Origin: Pedococcus sp031456495
GTDB lineage: Bacteria; Actinomycetota; Actinomycetes; Actinomycetales; Dermatophilaceae
DNA length: 64,000 nt
Reading direction: 5' to 3'
NCBI RefSeq assembly: GCF_031456495.1
Contig: NZ_JAVDUW010000005.1
Location: 1 to 64,000 of the forward strand
Shown here: piece after piece, positions 14,991 through 23,007 of the stretch
How positions within the stretch are numbered: position 1 is the stretch's first letter
Layout of the letters: every line of letters begins with the position of its first letter
Translations under genes and position numbers: made by a program
Notes under the pieces: generated by a model
Database searches by the model: none
Told to the model about the DNA's origin: nothing
The model's input: the letters and a program-made list of their open reading frames with translations, nothing else

Positions 14991-17524
14991 CGCTGCACCG
15001 CCCCCGTGCGGCTCGACGCCTCGGCCACGGCGGCGTCGCGCAGGGCGGACACCTCGTCGGTCGTGAGGGTGCGGGCCGTCGGGCGGAAGGTGAGCCGGTA
15101 GGCGAGGGACTTGCGCCCGTCACCCACCTGCTCGCCCCGGTAGACGTCGAACAGCCGGAGCGACTCCAGGTCCGCACCGGCGCCGACCGACAGGGCCGAC
15201 TCGACGTCGGCTGCGGGGACCGTCTCGTCGACGACCAGTGCCACGTCGGTGTGCGCCACGGGGAACGTCGACAGGGCCGTCGCGCCGTGCGGCGTGCCGC
15301 TCGCGGCGACGAGGACGTCGACGTCGAGCTCGCCGGCCACCGTGCGGGCCGGGAGCTCCAGCGCCGCGACGACCTTGGGGTGCAGCTCGCCGGCGTGGCC
15401 GACGACCGTGCCGTCCTCGAGTAGGAGCTCGGCGCAGCGTCCCGGGTGCCATGGCGCGCGCTCGGCCGCACGTACCCGCAGGTCGAGCCCGAGGGCCTGC
15501 CCCAGGGCCAGGGCCCAGGCCACGGCGTCCGAGGTGTCGACCGGGCGGGCCGGCCCCCAGGGGCCACCCCGCTCGGCGTCGCCGGCGGCGGCGTACGCCA
15601 CGTGCCGCGGCTGGTCGGGCACCGCACCGGTGATCGCTGCGAGGGTGGCGTCGTCGGGTCGCGACTCCGTCGCGGGGACCGGGGCCGACAACGGGGCCTC
15701 GGGGGCCTGTGTCACGAGCCCCATCTCGTACACCGCGGCGTCGCGCGTGCCGCGGGCGACGTTGCGCCGCAGCGTGTCGAGCAGGGAGTCCAGGACCGAC
15801 GTGCGCATCAGCGGCGCCTCGTCCGACAGCGGGTTCGCCAGCCGGACGGCGCGCCGGCGGGGGTCGTCCGCGGCATACGCCAGCGCGTCGAAGAGCCCGG
15901 GCGCGACGAACGGGTAGCTGAGTACCTCGGTCAGCCCCTGGTGCGCGAGGGTCGTCGCGACGAGGCGACGGACGCGCTGGCCGTGGGTGAGGCCGCGGCC
16001 CGCGGACTTCGGCTGCGGCAGGACCGACGGGATCTGGTCGTAGCCGCGCACGCGGGCGACCTCCTCGACCAGCTCCGGGCCGTCGGTGAGGTCGGGCCGC
16101 CACGACGGCGCTCGCACCACCACGGTGTCGCCGTTGCCCTGCTCCACCTCGCAACCGATCGCGGCGAGGGTCGCCAGGACCTCCTCGCGGGGGTACTCGA
16201 GGCCGACGTAGCGGGTCGGCAGGGTGGTGTCGAAGTCGAACGGCTCGCGGGCCACCCGGTGGTCGACGTCGGTGTGTGCCGGGTCGGCCGTGCCGCCACC
16301 GTGCTCGACGAGCAGGTCGACGGCCAGCTGCGCCGCCGCGGCCGTCACGTCCGGGTCGACGCCGCGCTCGAACCGGCGCGAGGCCTCGGTGGTGAGCCGG
16401 TGCCGACGGGCGGACCGGGCGACGGTGACCGGGTCGAAGTGCGCCGCCTCGACGAGCACGTTCGTCGTGCTGGCGGAGACCTCCGAGGAGGCGCCACCCA
16501 TGACGCCCGCGATCGCGAGCGGGGTGTCGGCGCCGTCGACGATGAGCAGGTCCTCGGGGTCGAGCGCGCGCTCGACGTCGTCGAGGGTGGTGAGCTTCTC
16601 CCCCGCCCGGGCGCGGCGCGTGCCGACCGAGCCCGACAGGGTGTCGAGGTCGAACGCGTGGAGGGGCTGGCCGAGCAGCATCATCACGTAGTTCGTGACG
16701 TCGACGGCCAGGGAGATGGGCCGCATGCCGACCTGGGTGAGCCGCTTCTGCATCCACTGCGGGCTCGACGCCGAGGTGTCGACCCCGCGGACGACGCGCG
16801 CGATGTAGCGGTCGCAGCCCTCGCGGCCGTCGATCGGCGCCTCGTCGGTGAGGTGCACGGCATACCCGCCCTCGCCCGGCTCGGCCACGTCGAGGTCGGC
16901 CGGGTCGCGGAAGGCGACGCCCTCGGACAGGGCGTACTCGCGGGCGATGCCGCGCATCGAGAAGCAGTACCCGCGGTCGGGGGTGACGTTGACCTCGACG
17001 ACCTCGTCGGCGAGGCCGAGCAGGGCGATCGCGTCGTCCCCCGGCTTCAGGTCGGCCGCGGCCTCGTCGCCGAGCAGCTCCGACAGCACGATGATCCCGC
17101 TGTGGTCCTCGCCGAGGCCCAGCTCCTTGGCGGAGCAGATCATGCCGTTGCTGACGTGGCCGTAGGTCCTGCGAGCGGAGATCTCGAAGCCGCCGGGCAG
17201 CACCCCGCCGGGCAGCACCACCACGACGAGGTCGCCGGGACCGAAGTTGTGGGCGCCGCAGACGATCTCCTGGGCCTTGCCCTCGGCAAGGCGCTGGCCG
17301 TGCTCGCCGACGTCGACGGTGCACCAGTTGATCGTCTTGCCGTTCTTCTGCGGCTCGGGCTCGACGGTCAGGACGCGACCGACGACGAGCGGCCCGGAGA
17401 TGTCGCCACCGTGCAGCCCCTCCTCCTCGAGACCGACCCGCACGAGCGACGCGGCGACGTCGGCGCCGGTGGCGTCGGCGGGCACGTCGGTGAGCTCGCG
17501 CAGCCAGGACACGGGCGCGTACAT
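14987..17524 (-). CDS. pheT: Phenylalanyl-tRNA synthetase beta subunit
   Basis: Large subunit of the heterotetrameric class II enzyme. The 845-residue protein follows the usual domain order: an EMAP/OB-type tRNA-binding domain (about 40-155, VCGAHNFGPGDLVVVVLPG), B3/B4 editing domain (about 210-390), B5 (about 400-475, with FDFDTTLPTRY at its start), a catalytic-like core, and the C-terminal ferredoxin-like anticodon-binding domain with FPVAHTDVALVVDE. ATG at 17524 shares one base with the pheS stop (TGATG). Confidence 0.97.
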   Translation of the reverse strand: MYAPVSWLRELTDVPADATGADVAASLVRVGLEEEGLHGGDISGPLVVGRVLTVEPEPQKNGKTINWCTVDVGEHGQRLAEGKAQEIVCGAHNFGPGDLVVVVLPGGVLPGGFEISARRTYGHVSNGMICSAKELGLGEDHSGIIVLSELLGDEAAADLKPGDDAIALLGLADEVVEVNVTPDRGYCFSMRGIAREYALSEGVAFRDPADLDVAEPGEGGYAVHLTDEAPIDGREGCDRYIARVVRGVDTSASSPQWMQKRLTQVGMRPISLAVDVTNYVMMLLGQPLHAFDLDTLSGSVGTRRARAGEKLTTLDDVERALDPEDLLIVDGADTPLAIAGVMGGASSEVSASTTNVLVEAAHFDPVTVARSARRHRLTTEASRRFERGVDPDVTAAAAQLAVDLLVEHGGGTADPAHTDVDHRVAREPFDFDTTLPTRYVGLEYPREEVLATLAAIGCEVEQGNGDTVVVRAPSWRPDLTDGPELVEEVARVRGYDQIPSVLPQPKSAGRGLTHGQRVRRLVATTLAHQGLTEVLSYPFVAPGLFDALAYAADDPRRRAVRLANPLSDEAPLMRTSVLDSLLDTLRRNVARGTRDAAVYEMGLVTQAPEAPLSAPVPATESRPDDATLAAITGAVPDQPRHVAYAAAGDAERGGPWGPARPVDTSDAVAWALALGQALGLDLRVRAAERAPWHPGRCAELLLEDGTVVGHAGELHPKVVAALELPARTVAGELDVDVLVAASGTPHGATALSTFPVAHTDVALVVDETVPAADVESALSVGAGADLESLRLFDVYRGEQVGDGRKSLAYRLTFRPTARTLTTDEVSALRDAAVAEASSRTGAVQR

Positions 17525-18639
17525 CAGATCTCCATTCCGAACTGCTGGGAGAACCGCACGTCTCCCTCGACGATGTCGTGCATGTCGGCGACGTTGTGCC
17601 GCAGCATCAGCGAGCGCTCCACGCCGAGGCCGAAGGCGAAGCCGGTGTAGCGGTCGGTGTCGACGCCGGCGGCGCGCAGGACCCGCTGGTTGACCATGCC
17701 GGAGCCGCCGAGCTCGATCCACCCGGTGCCGCCGCAGGTGCGGCAGGAGGCGCCGTCGAGCGTCCCGGATCCACCGCAGACCCAGCAGCGGCAGTCGATC
17801 TCGGCGCTCGGCTCCGTGAACGGGAAGTAGTTGGGGCGCAGGCGCGTCTCGATGCCGTCACCGAAGAGCCGCTGCACGAACGCGTCGAGCGTGCCCTTGA
17901 GGTGCGCCATCGTGATGCCCTCGTCGACGACGAGCCCCTCGAACTGGTGGAAGACCGGGGTGTGGGTCGCGTCGAGGTCGTCGGTGCGGAACACCTTGCC
18001 GGGGCACAGGACGTAGACCGGCGGCTCGTGGGTGAGCATCGTGCGGACCTGCACGGGCGAGGTGTGGGTCCGCAGGACCAGCCCCGAGCCCGCGGGCTCG
18101 ACGAAGAAGGTGTCCTGCTCCTGGCGGGCCGGGTGGTCGGCGCCGATGTTCAGGGCGTCGAAGTTCAGCCACTCGGCCTCGACCTCGGGCCCCTCGGCGA
18201 TCTCCCAGCCCATGGCCACGAAGATGTCCTCGACCCGCTCGGAGACGAGGCTGATCGGGTGGCGCGCGCCGAGCGGGCGGCGCGGCACGCGGACGGTGAC
18301 GTCGACGGCCTCCTCGACGAGGATGCGCTCGTCCCGCTCCGCCTCGAGCTCGGCCTGCCGGGCCGCCAGCGCCTGCCCCACGCGACCGCGCGCCTGGCCG
18401 ACGCGCTTGCCTGCCTCGGCCTTGGCGCTCGGCGGCAGGGCGCCGATCTCGCGGTTGGCCAGGGCCAGGGCGCTCTTCTCCCCCTGGTGGGCAAGGCGGG
18501 CCGCCTTGAGCTCCTCCAGGGTGCCGGCGGCCGCGATGGCGGCGAGGGCCTCGTCCACGGCCTGCTCGACGGCCGCCGGGTCCAGCGCGGCCACCTCGAC
18601 GGGGTCGTACTGCTTGTTGGGTCCGGACATGTCCTTCAT
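17524..18639 (-). CDS. pheS: Phenylalanyl-tRNA synthetase alpha subunit
   Basis: Catalytic subunit charging tRNA-Phe. The roughly 370-residue protein has an N-terminal coiled-coil arm (residues about 20-110), the class II motif 2 region VYVLCPGKVFRTDDLDATHTP, and motif 3 GFAFGLGVERSLMLRH. An inserted Cys-rich knuckle (CRCWVCGGSG...CRTCGGTG, near residue 285) resembles the metal-binding insertion seen in many bacterial PheS. Start is either ATG 18639 or ATG 18630 (MSGPN); the latter has AAGGA too close to be a good ribosome binding site, so the start is uncertain by three codons. Confidence 0.96.
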   Translation of the reverse strand: MKDMSGPNKQYDPVEVAALDPAAVEQAVDEALAAIAAAGTLEELKAARLAHQGEKSALALANREIGALPPSAKAEAGKRVGQARGRVGQALAARQAELEAERDERILVEEAVDVTVRVPRRPLGARHPISLVSERVEDIFVAMGWEIAEGPEVEAEWLNFDALNIGADHPARQEQDTFFVEPAGSGLVLRTHTSPVQVRTMLTHEPPVYVLCPGKVFRTDDLDATHTPVFHQFEGLVVDEGITMAHLKGTLDAFVQRLFGDGIETRLRPNYFPFTEPSAEIDCRCWVCGGSGTLDGASCRTCGGTGWIELGGSGMVNQRVLRAAGVDTDRYTGFAFGLGVERSLMLRHNVADMHDIVEGDVRFSQQFGMEI

Positions 18640-18954
18640 CTCTGCTGGGGGCGCGGCTCCCCGAGTCTAGGGGCGCCCGCGCGCGACCTTCCCACGTGGG
18701 GCGGGTGGTGGAGGTGCCTTCGGAGGCGGCCGCCAGACGGCGGCGAGGTGTGCCGGGGAGCTGCCGCGCGGGGTACCGCGGGACGGTGGTGGGGCGCCCT
18801 CAGCGCAGCACGACGGCCGCGTCCGAAGGCGCGGTAAATCGCATCGTGCGGCCGGTCATGGCACCAGCGTGGCGCGAGACCGCAGCGAGCCGCAACCGCG
18901 TTCCACGGGCAGGGACCCGCGACCGTCCTCCGGCGAGGTGCTCGGGCGAACCAC
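18640..18954 (-). other. pheST upstream region (315 nt, no convincing gene)
   Basis: Between the histidine kinase stop and pheS. A TAGACT -10-like box (18664-18669, minus strand) would give a roughly 20-nt 5' UTR for pheS. An open frame of 19 codons (ATG 18859 to TGA 18800, minus strand) has a single Phe codon and does not look like an attenuation leader peptide. No T-box or clear terminator-antiterminator pair was seen. Confidence 0.4.
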
Positions 18955-20073
18955 TCAGGCGAGGTACTCGGGCGCGGTCGAGGGCAGGCTGAGCCGGAAC
19001 TGCGCCCCACCCGACGGCGCGGTGCCGACCACGACCCGACCGCCGTGCGCCTCGACCAGGCCACGGACGACGTAGAGCCCCAGGCCGGTGCTCCCCCGGC
19101 CCGAGCCGTGCCAGAACCGGCTGAACACCAGGGCTCGGTGGTCCTCCGGGATGCCCGGGCCCTCGTCGCTGACGACGATCTCGACGCCCTCCTCGCCCCG
19201 GCCCTTGGCCACCATCGCGGCCCGGGCGTCGGCGTCGGCGGGGACGGCGGACAGGGTGACCACGCCGTCGCCGTGGCGGACGGCGTTCTCGAGCAGGTTG
19301 GACAGGATCTGGTCGAGCCGGTCGGGGTCGGCCCACACCTCGGGCAGGTCCTCGGCGACCTCGATCGCGAACCGGTCGCGCTCCAGGCCGCTGGCCACCG
19401 CCCGCTCCACGTGCCGGTGGAACACCGACGAGACGTCGAGCGGCAGCGGCCGGATCTGCAGCCGGCCGGAGTCGATGCGGGACACGTCGAGCAGCTCGGT
19501 GATGAGCCGGGTGACGCGGTCGGCATCGGCCTCGATCGTCTCGAGCATGAGCCGCTTCTGCTCGTCGGTGAACCGGTCCCAGCGACGTAGCAGGGTCGAG
19601 GAGAACCCCTTGACGCTGGTCAGGGGCGAGCGGAGCTCGTGCGCGACGGTGGAGATGACGGCGGCGTTCTCGGCCTCCTGGCGACGCCGGTAGAGGGCGT
19701 CGCGCATGAGGATGTTGACCCGGTTCACGGGCTCGTTGCGCCCGGGGCGCAGGTACTTGGCGGTTACGAGGACCTCGCGGCCGTTGTGCCGGAGCATGAG
19801 CATCTTCTCGCGGTGGCCGGTGCGGATCCGCAGCCCGCCCCACGGGTTCGTGGTCTCCCACCACGAGCTGCCGTCGCTGTCCTGCAGGTCGACCGCCTCG
19901 CGGATGTCGGCGCCCACGAGCTCCTCGCGCGGACGGCCCAGGATGCGGCCGGCCCGGCTGTTGAGGAACAGGATCCGGGCGTCGGCGTCCGCGGCGACCA
20001 GCCCGTCGGGGATCAGCTCGGCTGCGATGCCTGCGGACTCGTTGTCCATGAGCATCCCGGGCGTGAACTCCAT
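18955..20073 (-). CDS. Orphan PAS-domain sensor histidine kinase
   Basis: A 372-residue soluble kinase with no membrane segment. A PAS domain occupies residues about 15-130 (LIPDGLVAADADARILFLNSRAG), then a HisKA domain with the phospho-acceptor box STVAHELRSPLTSVKGF, and an HATPase domain with NLLENAVRHGD (N box), SDEGPGIPED (G1) and GSTGLGLYVVRGLVEAHGG (G2). No response regulator gene is adjacent. It seems to have its own leaderless promoter overlapping the upstream methyltransferase stop. The signal and partner are unknown; a cytoplasmic cue sensed by PAS is likely. Confidence 0.9.
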   Translation of the reverse strand: MEFTPGMLMDNESAGIAAELIPDGLVAADADARILFLNSRAGRILGRPREELVGADIREAVDLQDSDGSSWWETTNPWGGLRIRTGHREKMLMLRHNGREVLVTAKYLRPGRNEPVNRVNILMRDALYRRRQEAENAAVISTVAHELRSPLTSVKGFSSTLLRRWDRFTDEQKRLMLETIEADADRVTRLITELLDVSRIDSGRLQIRPLPLDVSSVFHRHVERAVASGLERDRFAIEVAEDLPEVWADPDRLDQILSNLLENAVRHGDGVVTLSAVPADADARAAMVAKGRGEEGVEIVVSDEGPGIPEDHRALVFSRFWHGSGRGSTGLGLYVVRGLVEAHGGRVVVGTAPSGGAQFRLSLPSTAPEYLA

Positions 20074-20080
20074 GGCGGCG

Positions 20081-20086
20081 ACCCTA
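20081..20086 (-). promoter_or_regulatory. Leaderless -10 box for the orphan histidine kinase
   Basis: TAGGGT on the minus strand is followed by 7 nt (CGCCGCC) and the kinase ATG at 20073. The TAG of the box is also the stop codon of the upstream methyltransferase gene. Confidence 0.55.
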
Positions 20087-20896
20087 GCCGTTCTGGGCGC
20101 TCGCCGAGGCGTAGAGGCACACGGTCGCGGCCATGGCGAGGTTGAGCGACTCGGCCCGGCCGTAGATGGGCACGCGGACCACCTCGTCGCACCGGGCCCG
20201 GGTCTCCTCCGGGAGCCCCCAGGCCTCGTTCCCCATGACCCACGCGTGCGGACCGAGCAGGTCGACGTCGCCGAGGACCCGGTCCCCCGCGCCGTCGGCC
20301 GCGAGCGTGCGTATGCCGGCGGCGCGCAGCCGCTCGACCGTGGGCTCGAAGGCGAGGCCGGTCACGACCGGCAGGTGGAACAGGGACCCGGCCGTGGACC
20401 GGACGACCTTGGGACCGAACACGTCAACGGACGCGTCGGTCACCAGCAACGCATCGGCGCCGACGGCGTCGGCCCCGCGGATGACGGTCCCCGCGTTGCC
20501 GGGGTCCCGGACGTGGGTGAGCAGGACCAGCAGCCGGGGACTGGTCGCGAGGACCTCATCGAGGCCCGCTGCCAGGACCCGGCACACCGCGGCCACCCCT
20601 TGGGGCGACCCGGTGTCGCACATGGCCGCGAGGACCTCGTCGTCGACCTCGTGCACGTGCAGCCCCGCCGCCAGTGCGGGCTCGAGGATGTCCGCGGCAT
20701 ACCGCTGCGCGGCAGCCGGAGTGGCGTAGACGTCGACCACGCAGTCGGGGCGGTGCTGCACCGCCTCGCGCACGGCCTGGGGGCCCTCGGCCAGGAACCG
20801 GCCGGCCCGCTCACGCACCGAGCGCCGGGACAGCGCCCGCACCGCCTTGACCCGGTCCGACCTGGGGTTGGTCAGGGGGGCGCTCAGCGGGGGCAT
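20084..20896 (-). CDS. TrmH/SpoU-family RNA 2'-O-methyltransferase
   Basis: A 270-residue SAM-dependent RNA ribose methyltransferase of the SPOUT superfamily. An N-terminal substrate-binding domain (about 15-100, FLAEGPQAVREAV) precedes the catalytic knot with motif 1 RDPGNAGTVIRGADA, motif 2 VMGNEAWGL and motif 3 VPIYGRAESLNLAMAATVCLY. The target (23S rRNA or tRNA) is not decidable from sequence; proximity to rplT and infC suggests rRNA. It follows rplT by 32 nt and may be cotranscribed with the infC operon. Confidence 0.93.
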   Translation of the reverse strand: MPPLSAPLTNPRSDRVKAVRALSRRSVRERAGRFLAEGPQAVREAVQHRPDCVVDVYATPAAAQRYAADILEPALAAGLHVHEVDDEVLAAMCDTGSPQGVAAVCRVLAAGLDEVLATSPRLLVLLTHVRDPGNAGTVIRGADAVGADALLVTDASVDVFGPKVVRSTAGSLFHLPVVTGLAFEPTVERLRAAGIRTLAADGAGDRVLGDVDLLGPHAWVMGNEAWGLPEETRARCDEVVRVPIYGRAESLNLAMAATVCLYASASAQNG

Positions 20897-20928
20897 GTCC
20901 CGGCGCTCGGTGTGCGCTGAGGCGGAGC

Positions 20929-21306
20929 TCAGGCGGTGGCGTCGGCGGTCGCCGGCACGTTGGCCCGGGCGATCTCGACGAGCGCGGCGAAGGCGGCCTC
21001 GTCGTTGACGGCCAGCTCGGCCAGCATGCGACGGTCGACCTCGATCTCCGCGGCCTTCAGGCCCTGGATGAAGCGGTTGTAGGTCATGCCGTTGGCGCGG
21101 GCGCCGGCGTTGATCCGCTGGATCCAGAGGCGACGGAAGTCGCCCTTCTTGGCCCGGCGGTCACGGTAGGCGTACCCGAGGGAGTGGGTGACCTGCTCCT
21201 TGGCCTTGCGGTACAGGCGCGAGCGCTGACCGCGGTAGCCGCTGGCCCGCTCGAGGACGACCCGGCGCTTCTTCTGGGCGTTGACCGCCCGCTTCACGCG
21301 TGCCAC
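20929..21306 (-). CDS. rplT: Large ribosomal subunit protein bL20
   Basis: A 125-residue rRNA-binding protein needed early in 50S assembly. The basic N-terminal arm (ARVKRAVNAQKKRRVVLERA), GYRGQRSRLYRKAKEQV and the RRLWIQRINAGAR segment are diagnostic. GTG at 21306 is preceded by AAGGAG about 7 nt upstream. It is the third gene of infC-rpmI-rplT. L20 represses this operon in other bacteria by binding the leader; no such site was identified here. Confidence 0.98.
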   Translation of the reverse strand: MARVKRAVNAQKKRRVVLERASGYRGQRSRLYRKAKEQVTHSLGYAYRDRRAKKGDFRRLWIQRINAGARANGMTYNRFIQGLKAAEIEVDRRMLAELAVNDEAAFAALVEIARANVPATADATA

Positions 21307-21389
21307 GTGAGTTCTCCTTGCTTGGTTCTAGACGATCCGAGGCTGCTGCTGTGCTGAGCCCGGTGCGCTGCTGTCAGGGGTGGACCGGC

Positions 21390-21584
21390 TCAGCGGCCGA
21401 GGAGCTTCTTGACCTTCTTGGCGTCCGGCTTGGACACCTCGACGTCGTTGGCGATCGAGCGCGTGTACTTCGAGGACTTGTGCTCGAGCAGGTGGCGGCC
21501 GTTGGTCTGCTCGCGCATGACCTTGCCCTTGCCGGTGATCCGGAAGCGCTTCTTGGCGCCAGAGTGCGTCTTGTTCTTCGGCAT
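21390..21584 (-). CDS. rpmI: Large ribosomal subunit protein bL35
   Basis: A 64-residue basic ribosomal protein starting MPKNKTHSGAKKRFRITGKGKV and ending KKVKKLLGR, the full family length. ATG at 21584 has AAGGAG about 8 nt upstream. It lies between infC and rplT in the conserved operon order. Confidence 0.98.
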   Translation of the reverse strand: MPKNKTHSGAKKRFRITGKGKVMREQTNGRHLLEHKSSKYTRSIANDVEVSKPDAKKVKKLLGR

Positions 21585-21648
21585 GGCTGCCGATCTCCTT
21601 CTGTCCGACGTGTTCGTCTGGTGGGTGGTGCTCGGGTGGTTCGGGGGC

Positions 21649-22332
21649 CTACTCGGCCGGGGCCTGCTCCGCTGCGGGAGCGTCGGCGACCGGTGCGTCC
21701 GCGACCGGCGCCTCGGCGGCGGGTGCGTCCGCGGCGGGTGCGTCCGCAGCCGGTGCGTCCGCAGCCGGTGCGTCCGCGGCCGGCGCCTTGCGCGCGCGGC
21801 GCTGCTCGGCCATCGCCTCGGACTTCTTCTTGGTCGGCGCGAGCACCATGATCATGTTGCGGCCGTCCTGCTTGGGGGCCGACTCCACGGTGCCGAGCTC
21901 GACGACGTCCTCGGCGAGGCGCTGCAGCAGCCGGAAGCCCAGCTCGGGGCGGGACTGCTCGCGGCCGCGGAACATGATCGTCACCTTGACCTTGTCGCCG
22001 CCCTTGAGGAACCGCTCGACGTGGCCCTTCTTGGTGCCGTAGTCGTGCGGGTCGATCTTCGGGCGGAGCTTGATCTCCTTGATGACCGTGTTGACCTGGT
22101 TCTTGCGGGCTTCCCGGGCCTTCATGGCGGCTTCGTACTTGAACTTGCCGAAGTCCATGAGCTTGGCGACGGGAGGCTTGGCCATCGGGGCCACCTCGAC
22201 GAGGTCGAGGTCGGCCTCGGCGGCCAGCCGCAGCGCGTCCTCGACGCGCACGATGCCGACCTGTTCTCCGTTGGGACCAACCAACCGCACCTCCGGTACC
22301 CGGATGCGGTCGTTGATGCGAGGCTCGCTGAT
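21649..22332 (-). CDS. infC: Translation initiation factor IF-3 with an AUC start codon
   Basis: Binds the 30S subunit, prevents premature subunit joining and proofreads start codons. The conserved N-terminus ISEPRINDRIRVPEVRLVGPNGEQVGIV begins at ATC (22332-22330), with AAGGAG six bases upstream. No ATG, GTG or TTG lies in frame before the conserved region; the first GTG (22290) would delete the start of the N-terminal domain. The 227-residue protein has linker and C-terminal domains (MFRGREQSRPELG) plus a 45-residue Ala/Pro/Asp tail of APAAD repeats. IF-3 auto-control through a non-standard start is known in Escherichia coli (AUU). Confidence 0.95.
   Translation of the reverse strand: MSEPRINDRIRVPEVRLVGPNGEQVGIVRVEDALRLAAEADLDLVEVAPMAKPPVAKLMDFGKFKYEAAMKAREARKNQVNTVIKEIKLRPKIDPHDYGTKKGHVERFLKGGDKVKVTIMFRGREQSRPELGFRLLQRLAEDVVELGTVESAPKQDGRNMIMVLAPTKKKSEAMAEQRRARKAPAADAPAADAPAADAPAADAPAAEAPVADAPVADAPAAEQAPAE
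21655..21788 (-). repeat. Degenerate 15-bp tandem repeats in the 3' end of infC
   Basis: Roughly eight copies of a 15-nt unit encode APAAD/APVAD pentapeptides at the C-terminus of IF-3. Units differ at one to three positions. The repeat period keeps the frame. It parallels the argD tail but has a different sequence. Confidence 0.85.
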
Positions 22333-22382
22333 GGGTGTCTCCTTGTGCTGGGATCCAGGGTCGTGTCCGCGACAACGAGAAA

Positions 22383-22411
22383 GGCTTCCCGTCGCCGTTG
22401 CGCGGGAAGCC
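22383..22411 (-). terminator. Intrinsic-terminator-like hairpin in the infC leader
   Basis: GGCTTCCCG (22383-22391) and CGGGAAGCC (22403-22411) form a 9-bp stem with an 11-nt loop. On the minus strand the stem is followed by TTTCTCGTT, then 40 nt later by the infC ribosome binding site. Being inside the leader, it could act as an attenuator rather than a full terminator. The rest of the leader (22412 to about 22610) is GC-rich with no recognised element. Confidence 0.6.
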
Positions 22412-22625
22412 TCACCTGATCCGTCTCGGGGTCCACCAAGGGCCGGTATGCCGTGGAGCTCACGCCCCGCGGCACACGCCTCGGTGACCTCGGGAACCCG
22501 GCGACCTGGTGGTCGTCGCGGGTGGAAGCAGGTGCTGCTTCACTTGCACACCGTCCCCTTCGTGGAGGCCTCCGTCGGAGTCCCCCGGCGCTGGGCACGG
22601 CCGGTCGATCTGCAAGGCTACCAGC

Positions 22626-22994
22626 GTGAGCACGCAATCTCCCAATCCCGACGGCGTCGACCCCACCGAGCAGGCCACCCGCGACATCGCGGAGGTGCCG
22701 GCGGTCGAGGTCATCACCACCGCCGCCATCCACCTCATGTCGGCGGCCGCCGTCAAGTGCGGGCTCGCCGAGGGCCCGGACGCCGCCGAGCACCTCGACC
22801 TCGACGAGGCCCGCAGGCTGATCAACGCCCTCGCCGGCCTCATCACCGCCTCGGCACCCGACCTCGGCAGCCAGCACGCCGCTCCCCTGCGCGACGGGCT
22901 CAAGTCGCTCCAGCTGGCCTTCCGCGAGGCCTCGGTCATCCCCGACCCGCCAGGGCAGGGGCCGGGCGAGAAGCTCACCGGCTCGGTCGTCTGA
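22626..22994 (+). CDS. DUF1844-family small protein
   Basis: A 122-residue acidic protein, divergent from infC, starting GTG at 22626 (VSTQSPNPDGVDP). The core IHLMSAAAVKCGLAEGPDAAEHLDLDEARRLINALAGLI matches the DUF1844 pattern of a helical bundle (residues about 35-105). The function is unknown. The gene is commonly found beside infC in actinobacteria. The start is chosen because upstream in-frame sequence is unlike protein and GTG lies 6 nt after an AAGGCT -10-like hexamer, suggesting a leaderless message. Confidence 0.85.
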   Translation: MSTQSPNPDGVDPTEQATRDIAEVPAVEVITTAAIHLMSAAAVKCGLAEGPDAAEHLDLDEARRLINALAGLITASAPDLGSQHAAPLRDGLKSLQLAFREASVIPDPPGQGPGEKLTGSVV

Positions 22995-23007
22995 CCCGCC
23001 CGGCCGC

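Noticed and set aside
18800..18859. A 19-codon frame upstream of pheST considered as an attenuation leader peptide
   Set aside because: It holds only one Phe codon and no following antiterminator/terminator pair, and ribosome binding is weak.
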